Origin: Candidatus Gastranaerophilales bacterium
GTDB taxonomy: Bacteria; Cyanobacteriota; Vampirovibrionia; Gastranaerophilales; Gastranaerophilaceae
Length of the DNA stretch: 6,356 bases
Reading direction: 5' to 3'
Assembly: GCA_900766355.1 (NCBI GenBank)
Contig: CAAFVD010000025.1
Span: 1 to 6,356 of the forward strand
A program made the position numbers and the translations under genes. Shown here piece after piece: positions 1 to 5,533 of this stretch (positions are counted from its first letter, which is position 1; every line of letters starts with the position of its first letter). Below the pieces are notes generated by a model that was not told the origin of the DNA, did no database searches, and worked only from the letters and a program-made list of their open reading frames with translations.

Positions 1-447
1 CATATCTTTTGCATACCATTCGTTCATAATGTTCCTGAACGGTGTAAAATCATCTTCGCCTTTGTCACTGTCAAGGCCATCATTCACAGCAATCAATCGT
101 ACGTCATGCATCGGTAGAACAGTTTCAGTGAGCTGGCCAACCTCAATGTAATTTCTTCCAAGCCGCGACATGTCTTTTACAATTAATGTTGCTACTTGAT
201 CGGATTCAATCATCTTGAACATCTCTTTGAAACCTTGCCGATTAAACGTAACCCCAGAAACGCCATCATCAATAAAGACTTTCGTGTTTCTAAAGCCATT
301 CTTCTTGGCAAAACTTGTTAAGAGCGTTCGCTGATTTGAAATACTGTTGCTTTCACCCTCTAAATCATCGTCCCGTGATAACCTTAAATATAACGCTGTT
401 ATTTTTTCATCATATAAATTATTGTTTGACCTTTTTGACTGTTTCAA
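1..447 (-). CDS. Large serine recombinase, TnpX/TndX type, N-terminal part (partial)
   Basis: This gene catalyses excision and integration of a mobile element by serine-mediated strand exchange. The 149 codons present are the resolvase-type catalytic domain, and the DNA-binding domains lie off the left edge. The nucleophile is Ser24 in the Y20-x-R22-x-S24 motif (LYLRLSRDD). Other family hallmarks are SISNQ at 35-39, DDGVSG at 60-65, Arg70, and KDMSRLGRN at 91-99 with the two active-site arginines. The start is TTG: the frame has no ATG nearby, and AAAGGAG sits about 9 nt upstream at 457-463. It lies 82 bp downstream of the tnpW-like gene and has its own likely promoter in that gap. The frame is intact. 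The resemblance is to recombinases of Tn4451/Tn5397-like transposons, but similar enzymes also serve as prophage integrases, so the name does not decide the element type. Family very sure; subfamily fairly sure. Confidence 0.93.
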   Translation of the reverse strand, partial: MKQSKRSNNNLYDEKITALYLRLSRDDDLEGESNSISNQRTLLTSFAKKNGFRNTKVFIDDGVSGVTFNRQGFKEMFKMIESDQVATLIVKDMSRLGRNYIEVGQLTETVLPMHDVRLIAVNDGLDSDKGEDDFTPFRNIMNEWYAKDM

Positions 448-456
448 TTTGCTTTT

Positions 457-463
457 CTCCTTT
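457..463 (-). promoter_or_regulatory. Ribosome binding site of the recombinase
   Basis: The minus strand reads AAAGGAG, followed by a 9-nt spacer and a TTG codon. It decides in favour of the non-ATG start, because the only ATG a few codons further in is out of frame. Confidence 0.7.
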
Positions 464-496
464 CGCGAACAGCCAAAAACAATGTTTACAGTATTA

Positions 497-525
497 ATTA
501 TACTATATTTCTTTGGCTTGCCCAA
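497..525 (-). promoter_or_regulatory. Likely sigma-A promoter of the recombinase gene
   Basis: On the minus strand, TTGGGC (520-525), a spacer of exactly 17 nt and a perfect TATAAT (497-502) lie between the tnpW-like stop codon and the recombinase start. The -35 box matches the consensus only in TTG; the -10 box is perfect. This would allow recombinase expression independent of the upstream structured leader. Confidence 0.6.
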
Positions 526-529
526 GTCT

Positions 530-691
530 TTAATTTGGTAGATTGTTGACTTCTAATCTTATTAAATTCTTGATTTTTTCCTTTAATGTTTGACCTTGCT
601 CCAAAAAATGAGAATTAACTATGTAAGTCGCATTTCCGAGCTTAATTTTTTGCTCGCGGAGAAAATCAATTGTTTCGTATGAATCAACCAT
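530..691 (-). CDS. TnpW-like small transposon protein
   Basis: A 53-residue protein starting MVDSYETIDF, with a KLGNATYIVNSHF stretch (about 18-30) followed by a charged helix (TLKEKIKNLIRLE, 36-48). This layout of a short I-G-x-(T/A)-T-(Y/F)-I-V strand followed by a K/L-rich helix matches the small proteins annotated as the TnpW family of transposon-encoded proteins, which are commonly found next to TnpX-type recombinases. Their molecular role is not established. The start is an ATG preceded by TAAGGAG with a normal spacer. The position just upstream of the recombinase on the same strand supports the call. Length is normal for the family and the frame is intact. It was identified from memory of the family, without a search. 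Confidence 0.75.
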   Translation of the reverse strand: MVDSYETIDFLREQKIKLGNATYIVNSHFLEQGQTLKEKIKNLIRLEVNNLPN

Positions 692-730
692 TTAAAAGTC
701 TCCTTAGAAATTTATTTTTTTATATCTCAG

Positions 731-751
731 CCCAGCGGGTGACCCCGCGGG
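731..751 (-). promoter_or_regulatory. GC-rich hairpin close to the tnpW ribosome binding site
   Basis: On the minus strand CCC-GCGGG pairs with CCCGC-(T)-GGG around a GTCA loop: eight G-C pairs with one bulged base in an AT-rich surrounding. No U-tract follows on either strand, so it is not an intrinsic terminator. It lies about 40 nt upstream of the tnpW-like start codon and next to the alternative closing arm at 722-731, a position suited to leader control. Confidence 0.45.
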
Positions 752-786
752 ACAAGTCGCGAACAAAGCAAATTTTTAAAACGAAT

Positions 787-805
787 TTTTTTGCCCGCGG
801 ATAAA
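787..805 (+). repeat. CCGCGGATAAA repeat, copy 1
   Basis: TTTTTTGCCCGCGGATAAA matches the minus strand at 2136-2154 (TTTTTTCACCGCGGATAAA) at 17 of 19 positions, and a plus-strand relative, TTTTTTGCTCGCGGAGAAA, occurs at about 646-664 inside the tnpW-like gene. Purpose unknown. Confidence 0.4.
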
Positions 806-1105
806 TTTTTTTCAATATCTCAGCTCACCAAAATGGTGGCACACGAATTGCACGTCCTCGAAGTTATCGCGAGGCTACCCCCATTGCTTGCGACGGTTTT
901 TTCACGCTCGAGCTGTGGCTGGGCAGGAGTATCATTATCAGCTGCTGGAGTCGTCGCGAACTTGTAAATTCACAAGTTCTGTACCTGAATGTTTATCGCT
1001 CACTCAAATGAGGTCTTAGCGCATTCGATACCACGCTCGTCCAACAGCGTAATGTTGCTGAGATATTGATATTCGATTGTCAAGTTTCAGATAGAGGAAT
1101 GGGAA

Positions 1106-1134
1106 ATTATACCTCCATATATATAAAGAGTCTT
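1106..1134 (-). promoter_or_regulatory. Promoter upstream of the structured leader
   Basis: The minus strand has a perfect TATAAT (1106-1111) with AAGACT (1129-1134) 17 nt upstream as a weak -35 (GAC matches). The GGAGG just before TATAAT looks like a ribosome binding site but has no usable ATG after it. Transcription would start near 1098 and run through the hairpin-rich leader into the tnpW-like gene. Confidence 0.5.
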
Positions 1135-1194
1135 TTGACCTCAATTTTTATAAGCATTTTTTTAATTTTTTGAAAAAATTTTTCGACAAAACTC

Positions 1195-1584
1195 TCAAAT
1201 ATTTTTTTTCAAAGTTTTTATGAGCTTATTAAATCGCTGGCATATCGCAGGCTGTGTTACTTCGTATTGTTTGGAAAGTTCAGCTTGGGTTTTGCGCTCT
1301 TTAACTATGTAGCTGATAAAAATTTGCTCTTCAATAGATAGCGATTTCACAGCTTCATATAATTTCTGATTCTCAATCAATTCAATCCACCCGAGCAAAT
1401 TTTGTTCTTCTAAATGCTTGTCCATGTTTTCACCAACAGAAAGTTGGTCATACAAAATTTCATCAAGGGGCGTCTCACATTCATTTATTTTTGACTGTTT
1501 AATGTTGTCCTTTATGTCCATATTTTTTATCACTTTGTAAAAATAAGTTAATTCGTTTTTTATGCTTTTATAACGGTTTTTCAT
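1195..1584 (-). CDS. Sigma-70 region-4-like DNA-binding regulator
   Basis: A 129-residue protein. The N-terminal 70 residues are charged and unremarkable. From about residue 74 it resembles sigma-factor region 4: LYEAVKSLSIEEQIFISYIVKERKTQAEL (75-103), then a helix-turn-helix at about 98-121, with QAELSKQYEVTQPAICQRF as the two helices, and a basic tail. It lacks region 2, so it is probably not a free sigma factor. Short proteins of this kind are common in Tn1549-like elements and in phages, where they act as transcriptional activators. The start is an ATG with GGAGG 7 nt upstream, and the upstream ORF ends 15 bp before it, suggesting an operon. The frame is intact, in contrast to the genes at 2640-5483. 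It may control the recombination module; the target is unknown. Confidence 0.8.
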   Translation of the reverse strand: MKNRYKSIKNELTYFYKVIKNMDIKDNIKQSKINECETPLDEILYDQLSVGENMDKHLEEQNLLGWIELIENQKLYEAVKSLSIEEQIFISYIVKERKTQAELSKQYEVTQPAICQRFNKLIKTLKKNI

Positions 1585-1599
1585 TTCCGTACCTCCAAA

Positions 1600-1779
1600 T
1601 TACTTGATTTTTTTCAAACAATTCGGATGGCTACGAATAACGTATGTAATAAAAAACCAATGTTTCATAACTTCTTCTTCATACTCAAAAGAGACAGGAG
1701 GAAGATGACAATTAAACAGTTTTAGCCCTTTGCTCCAATAAAAGAGCAGAGTTCTATACACATGTAATTTACCGTGCAT
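1600..1779 (-). CDS. Small 59-residue hypothetical protein upstream of the sigma-like gene
   Basis: This ORF ends 15 bp before the sigma-like start, with the latter's ribosome binding site in the gap, which suggests cotranscription. The product starts MHGKLHVYRTLLFYW, has an acidic middle (SFEYEEEV) and ends in a basic tail (HPNCLKKIK); it is rich in aromatic residues. I do not recognise a family. The assigned ATG lies in the arm of a long hairpin (1745-1790) and has no good ribosome binding site, so the true start may be the GTG five codons further in or the ATG at residue 37. It could also be the 3' end of a gene whose front was lost. Confidence 0.4.
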   Translation of the reverse strand: MHGKLHVYRTLLFYWSKGLKLFNCHLPPVSFEYEEEVMKHWFFITYVIRSHPNCLKKIK

Positions 1780-1790
1780 AAAACTCTGCT
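1745..1790. terminator. Long hairpin, possible bidirectional terminator
   Basis: AGCAGAGTT (1745-1753) pairs perfectly with AACTCTGCT (1782-1790), and the stem continues inward with two mismatches (TAT/ATA, CAC/GTG) around a 12-nt loop. On the plus strand TTTATTT follows; on the minus strand CTTTTATT follows. It could terminate in either direction. It overlaps the start of the 59-residue ORF, so it may instead be a leader hairpin for that operon. Confidence 0.45.
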
Positions 1791-2111
1791 TTATTTAATT
1801 GAGTGCAGTGACTCAAAACACCTACATAACTTTATATGTAGAGATATTTTATTTTTCTATGTTAGGCAAAACTCAAATCTTCTCTTCCTACGCTGCACCT
1901 GATTTGGACAAAGGTTACACACTTCTTGTTTTTTTGTACTTCCTCGGGATGCAAGATTAAATAACAACGAATAAAGATGAATTTTGGTGTATTTGCCTAA
2001 ATTGATTTATTTACACTAATATTAACCATTTTCCTTAAATTTCAACGTCGAAACTTGGATGAGATTTATTGTAAAAACAAGACTGTTTTGGGGCGTTTCT
2101 ATGTTTTTAAA
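1791..2111. other. Intergenic stretch without a convincing gene
   Basis: No credible ORF on either strand. It holds a dyad TTGAGT(6 nt)ACTCAA at 1799-1816, a small hairpin CTACATA/TATGTAG at 1822-1841 followed by a T-rich stretch on the plus strand, and a 9-bp inverted repeat TTAGGCAAA (1862-1870) / TTTGCCTAA (1992-2000) enclosing about 120 bp. A minus-strand frame of about 46 codons inside that repeat has no start codon and was not called. Confidence 0.5.
1822..1856 (+). terminator. Weak hairpin with T-rich tail
   Basis: A 7-bp AT-rich stem CTACATA/TATGTAG with a 6-nt loop is followed by ATATTTTATTTTT on the plus strand. No plus-strand gene is visible upstream for it to serve, so its role is unclear. 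Confidence 0.3.
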
Positions 2112-2149
2112 CAAAAAAAATATCACCGTTAGACGTTTATCCGCGGTGA
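2112..2149 (-). terminator. Rho-independent terminator-like hairpin, minus strand
   Basis: TCACCG (2144-2149 on the complement) pairs with CGGTGA (2123-2128 on the complement) around a 15-nt loop, and eight T residues follow almost at once on the minus strand. No gene on that strand directly upstream is visible; it may stop antisense readthrough from the region on the right. The loop carries the CCGCGGATAAA sequence seen again near position 795. Confidence 0.5.
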
Positions 2150-2154
2150 AAAAA
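2136..2154 (-). repeat. CCGCGGATAAA repeat, copy 2 (inverted)
   Basis: Inverted relative to the copy at 787-805, with 17 of 19 positions shared. It overlaps one arm and the loop of the terminator-like hairpin at 2112-2149. Confidence 0.4.
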
Positions 2155-2211
2155 CGAATTTGTATTTTTTAGAAATTTAAAATGAATTACATATTTATCT
2201 ATATTGTAATT

Positions 2212-2220
2212 TGGTATGAT
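2212..2220 (+). promoter_or_regulatory. Extended -10 promoter for the small secreted peptide gene
   Basis: TGG-TATGAT on the plus strand matches an extended -10 element; no good -35 box is visible at 17 nt (TATTTA). It would give a leader of about 95 nt before the ATG at 2323. Confidence 0.35.
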
Positions 2221-2322
2221 ACGGAGAAAATTGGAATTTTATATTGCTTTTTTTGAAAAAAATAGGATATAGTTGTTTTGTGGTTTTTTATATTTACAAA
2301 TAAACTTTGAGGAGGACTATCT

Positions 2323-2469
2323 ATGCCTAAAACTAAATTTAACAAAGCGGTTTCTACTGCCATAGCACTATCCATTGTGGCAAACGTTTCTGTCCCAATT
2401 AGCGCTAACCAATTAATACCATTTACTGGAAAAATCCCTTTTCCCCTGGCAAACAGTTGGTTGAGCTAA
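2323..2469 (+). CDS. Small secreted peptide (signal peptide plus short tail)
   Basis: A 48-residue product with a strong ribosome binding site (GGAGG, 8 nt before ATG). The N-terminus is a textbook signal peptide: basic start MPKTKFNK, hydrophobic core (about residues 9-24, AVSTAIALSIVANVSV), and probable cleavage after PISA near residue 28. The mature part in this frame is about 20 residues (NQLIPFTGK, then a proline-rich end). Adding one A to the A5 run at 2430-2434 would extend the frame to 2498 and give a more ordinary tail (KNPFSPGKQLVELNSSNDILFV, read in two parts: KNPFSPGKQLV and ELNSSNDILFV). It may therefore be frameshifted like its neighbours. No family recognised. It precedes broken gene D on the same strand by about 170 bp. 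Confidence 0.6.
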   Translation: MPKTKFNKAVSTAIALSIVANVSVPISANQLIPFTGKIPFPLANSWLS

Positions 2470-2543
2470 ATTCCTCTAACGATATACTATTTGTTTAATT
2501 TATTTTTTTATATAAACACTTTTATGTTTAAAAGAGAATTTTG

Positions 2544-2576
2544 TTGACAAAAATTGATAACTATGCAAAGTTATGA
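2544..2576 (+). promoter_or_regulatory. Candidate promoter/operator of gene D
   Basis: A perfect -35 box TTGACA lies at 2544-2549, but no good -10 box sits at 16-18 nt. Directly downstream is a dyad, ATAACT(6 nt)AGTTAT at 2558-2575, of operator-like geometry. A regulator that binds the dyad could compensate for the poor -10; this is inference. Confidence 0.3.
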
Positions 2577-2639
2577 CATTACACACAAAAATATCTCAAT
2601 GCTACACTAAAATTACGGTTATAAAAGAGGGCTTATATT

Positions 2640-3201
2640 ATGTTTAAAAAATTATTGAGTTTAACCTTACTACTTATTTTACTTTTTAATAATAATAATT
2701 TTGAAATTTGGGCATTAGAAGATGATGTTTTTAGTTCACAAGGCATAAGTATTAATGCGAATAAAAAATTTTCATCTTACATTGATGAGTACAAAGATGC
2801 TACAAACAATATTCCGGATGTGGATTGCGCTATAAGAGGGACACTGTATTTCCGTTAGTAGTTGCTACAGGTGTGTCTGCTTTAGTTGCGGGCTTAGTTT
2901 GTACCGCTAATAGTTATTTTAGGATCAAAGATATAGATAGTATTCAAGAATAGAAATAACCATTTATATCATAAAAATGATTCTCAATGCTATTAGTAAT
3001 AATGATATAGATAATAATAAACTTTTATATTTAAGAATTAAGTCGTCACCGGCTATTGCCAGTGTTTTGGAGAAAAAGATTTCTAAAAATTATACTCCAG
3101 AAGAACAAATTAAACTTAACAATGATATTTTAATGTTAAAAGAAGAGATCATAGAAATGTCATATTTATTATTAAGGCCTATTTTACGCAAAATTTTTTG
3201 A
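2640..3201 (+). pseudogene. Gene D: exported membrane protein, frameshifted
   Basis: The first frame (2640-2858) begins MFKKLLSLTLLLILLF, a signal peptide or membrane anchor, followed by an Asn-rich linker, and reaches IPDVDCAIRG. One extra G at the GGG run 2838-2840 joins it to a second frame (2840-2953) coding for a clear hydrophobic segment, VFPLVVATGVSALVAGLV. A further shift between about 2944 and 2976 leads to a third frame ending at 3201, with a charged helical region (PEEQIKLNNDILMLKEEIIE). The rebuilt product is about 185 residues. The DVDCAI string is shared exactly with gene A on the opposite strand, so D is probably a paralog. The start has only a weak ribosome binding site (GAGGG). 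The 3' end overlaps convergent gene C. Function unknown. The separate ORF that could start at 2977 is more likely the tail of D than a gene. Confidence 0.65.
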
Positions 3202-3736
3202 TTTGAGCGATGTTCTTTCATGTCTAATATTGTCATTTTGAATGCCTTGAAGAAATAAACGTGGATTAGCTATAAAATACATAAAACCTAAATTACCATG
3301 TTTTTTCTTTTTATTTTGTAAATTTAATGTATTGTAAACATTTTTTAAGACATTAAGACTTCTCCTATCAGTTCCGAAAAAAGTACACTTCCGTAAATAG
3401 CTCTATTACTTTTTTACTGCTCTTCTTTCATTGACATAACCTGAGCGATATCTTTATTGTATGTCAAATTTGATAAAATACCATTAATTTCGCTGCTATC
3501 AAAAAAAGCAAATCATACTCCGATTTACAGCCAACGTTATTAAGTCTAATAAATTTTTCGCCATTACTTATTTTTTCTAAAGAATTTATAATCGTACAAT
3601 CTTCGTTATCAAATCGACTATTTTTGTTTAGTTTGTAGCAATTTGGAGACATTGAATAAGTAATGTTTAATGTCGGCATGCAAAAAGAAAATGCCAAAAT
3701 AATCGAAATTGTTCTCATTAAAACTTTATCTTTCAT
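3184..3736 (-). pseudogene. Gene C: exported protein, frameshifted, last gene of the A-B-C operon
   Basis: The first frame (3464-3736) gives a 90-residue product with signal peptide MKDKVLMRTISIILAFSF, then a Cys-containing domain with NEDCTII (about 45-51) and VGCKSEYDLLF (about 68-78). A missing T at the T7 run 3501-3507 joins it to a frame reading DSSEINGILSNL. Removing the T at 3416 gives KKVIELFTEVYF, and dropping one T from the T6 run 3377-3382 gives GTDRRSLNVLKN and an open frame to the TAA at 3184. The rebuilt length is about 182 residues. The DC(A/T)I and VG-K-EY landmarks match gene A in the same order, so C and A look like paralogs. Its ATG overlaps the last codons of B by 11 bp, with AAAGGAG 12 nt upstream. 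Function unknown. Confidence 0.62.
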
Positions 3737-4535
3737 AGAAAAACAGCTCTCCTTTGTTATCTTCTAAAACTTTCTTTAAATCTCTTTTGAATCTTTTAAA
3801 AGATTGTCGAAATAATTCTTTCTCTTCACCTGAATGCCTTATTTCACTTGTAATAAAACAGGATTACAATTCATCTGTATAAAAATAGAATCTGACTGTG
3901 TCCATTTTTCTATATCATCCACTAAAAAGCTCATAGCATAAAGAATATTTCTTTTTTCTATTTTTCTTTTCATAAATATATCAGAACAAAAGCTTGAAAG
4001 TGATTTAGTTAAACCAGCAAACACATATGTACTTGCCAATACAAAAAAAGTTGGTAGATATAAATTTTTTATTTTGGTAAGAAATTCAATTTTCTTCTCG
4101 TTTTTTTCAGGGTCTTTTTGTTTACCCTCTGAGATCGTTAACTTAGCCTCTGAAATTTTTTAATTTTCCTTGTCCAGCCACTTACAAGATATCTACCCTA
4201 GACCGTGCCTGCAAAAGCACCAATAGTTGTGAGACAATTTTCAATTATTTTAAAGTTTTTTTCATATGTGTCTTTTACAAATTTATTTGGATCTTTTTCA
4301 AACCTAAGACTCGGGATTACTTCATCCAAATCAGTATATCTAAAAAACTCCAAACGATACTCAATTTTACCATTTTTAGTTACTGTTGCATGAATATGCT
4401 GTGCACCTGATTTTAAATCTTTTTTAGCCTCTAAAATTTTTGAATCAAGTCTATCAATTGCAAAAACAGAAAAATCTGTAAAGAACACTGTAAATATTAA
4501 AATAATGACACTATTTTTTTCGAAAACAAATTCAT
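3726..4535 (-). pseudogene. Gene B: exported membrane protein, frameshifted, middle gene of the A-B-C operon
   Basis: The start ATG at 4535 overlaps the stop of A (ATGA). The frame breaks after MNLFSKK at an A7 run (4514-4520); one added A continues into NSVIILIFTVFFTDFSVFA, a signal peptide. The main ORF runs to a TAG at 4198-4200 (HIHATVTKNGKIEYRLEFF in the middle, TTIGAFAGTV at the end). Past that stop, one added A at the A6 run 4156-4161 gives a charged linker (EGKQKDPEKNEKK), a hydrophobic segment YLPTFFVLASTYVFAG and the block DSIFIQMNC. A missing T near 3852 leads to FRQSFKRFKRDLKKVLEDN and a TAA at 3726. The rebuilt length is about 270 residues. The C-terminal block resembles that of A. 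Function unknown. The TAG may be a nonsense mutation of CAG. Confidence 0.62.
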
Positions 4536-5483
4536 TCTGTATGTTCTTTCCATTGTCTATTCTGGTTAACTATTCGCGTCAAATTATTCTTCAATTTTTT
4601 AAAAGTTTCAGCAAAGAGGCACTTTGATTTATCTGAATATACAATATTGCTATTTATCATAGACACAACTGTTTTATAAGAATCTATATCACAATTCATT
4701 TGTGCTAACACCGAATCAGCATTTCTCCAATTTTCATTATTTATGTTTATCTAAAAGTTGCTCCATAGCTTCTGCATAATTTTGTATTTCTATCCAATGC
4801 TTTTTCATTTTTTATCTCTGTTAAAATCTCTCCACCAAGACATCGCAGAACGGCATAAGCCTTCCTCACAAAAAAACAATAGCGGCAAAACCAAATGCGC
4901 CTCCAGTCGCCAATGCTAATATTTTTACTGCAAAAGCTACTCCTGCTGCTCCTCCCGCAAAAAGCCAGCAGTTTTATAAGGGTTTCCATTCCGTTTGGAT
5001 CCAGCTACAATATCGTCTATTAATTTAGATAATTGATCAGGAACAAGAGTACTATACTTACTATCGTTTAAAAGTTTTAACAAAACTTTTTTGCTCAGGT
5101 TTTCATTAATTCCAAATAGACCTCCAATTTCTTTTGTTACGTTTTTAACACCACTATAAAAGTAAAACCTTCTTGGTTTTTCCTTAATTCTTGTAGCATA
5201 ATGTTCGGAAATCTTGTTACTTTATTATAATCTCACAGGTATAATCTATACTCACATTTTTTTCCTACTTCGCTAATTTCTTTATAGCCAGTTAAAGGCA
5301 ACATCTTTTTGATATAAGCTATTGCACAATCTACATCGTAATATTCTCCGCACTTATTTTTTCTTCACAAATGTTTGCTTTGGTTGCTGAATCTTTATTC
5401 CACCACAGCGCTGAGGAATCTTCAGTATTTTCCCCATAAATTAATGAAAATAGCAAAGCAAACGTTAACAATTTTTTAATCAT
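4532..5483 (-). pseudogene. Gene A: exported membrane protein, multiply frameshifted, first gene of the A-B-C operon
   Basis: The ATG has GAGGGG 8 nt upstream. The first frame gives signal peptide MIKKLLTFALLFSLIYG and a Cys-containing segment, then stops at 5331. One added A in the A6 run 5357-5362 continues into NKCGEYYDVDCAIAYIKKML and VGKKCEYRLYL. A TGA (5233-5235) and a shift near 5216 follow. Next is a long frame, HYATRIKEKPRRFYFYSG to KLIDDIVAGSK. An added T at 4959-4963 opens a Gly/Ala-rich membrane region (FFAGGAAGVAFAVKI, ATGGAFGFAAIV). More shifts at 4870-4876, 4801-4805 and about 4742 lead to IQNYAEAMEQLLDK, SVLAQMNCDID and a TGA at 4532. The rebuilt length is about 315 residues. 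No family recognised. The Gly/Ala-rich segment suggests membrane insertion. It is paralogous to C (front) and B (back). Confidence 0.65.
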
Positions 5484-5533
5484 AATAGTTTCCCCTCGAC
5501 TCCAGCAAAATAGCCCTCAAAGTACCTTATATT

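Larger units (their letters stand above)
722..1098 (-). ncRNA. Structured 5' leader RNA of the tnpW-recombinase operon (candidate)
   Basis: This stretch has no ORF of note and is clearly richer in G+C than its AT-rich surroundings. It lies between a -10 box at 1106-1111 and the tnpW-like start codon, and it contains many perfect stems. An 11-bp closing helix pairs 1057-1067 with 814-824 (AATATCTCAGC with GCTGAGATATT). Inside are hairpins at 1033-1050 (ACGCT/AGCGT), 958-979 (8-bp GAACTTGT/ACAAGTTC, 6-nt loop), 856-874 (CCTCG/CGAGG) and 826-838 (CACCA/TGGTG), plus a helix joining 890-895 to 952-957. A further hairpin lies at 731-751. A second copy of the 3' closing arm at 722-731 could compete for the same 5' arm. 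I do not recognise it as a known riboswitch or intron. The strand is inferred from the promoter and gene direction. It may be a regulatory leader or an independent structured RNA. Confidence 0.5.

Noticed and set aside
315..541. Plus-strand ORFs of 60 and 64 codons over the recombinase start region
   Set aside because: They run antisense to the well-supported recombinase and its promoter, have no ribosome binding site, and look like chance frames.
722..1067. Group I or II intron, tmRNA or tRNA in the structured leader
   Set aside because: I see no domain V-like hairpin, no intron core sequences, and no tRNA-like T-loop or CCA end.
1862..2000. Minus-strand frame of about 46 codons within the TTAGGCAAA inverted repeat
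   Set aside because: No start codon, a stop just upstream, and no family resemblance.
2977..3201. Independent 74-residue gene starting at the ATG at 2977
   Set aside because: No ribosome binding site, and the frame is open upstream of the ATG; it fits better as the tail of broken gene D.
4205..4393. Plus-strand 62-codon ORF
   Set aside because: It is antisense to gene B, whose minus-strand frame has a better protein composition and a paralog.
4747..4989. Minus-strand 80-residue ORF as a gene
   Set aside because: Its first half is a Cys/Arg/Ser-rich out-of-frame reading of the Gly/Ala membrane segment of gene A; only part of it is in the true frame.
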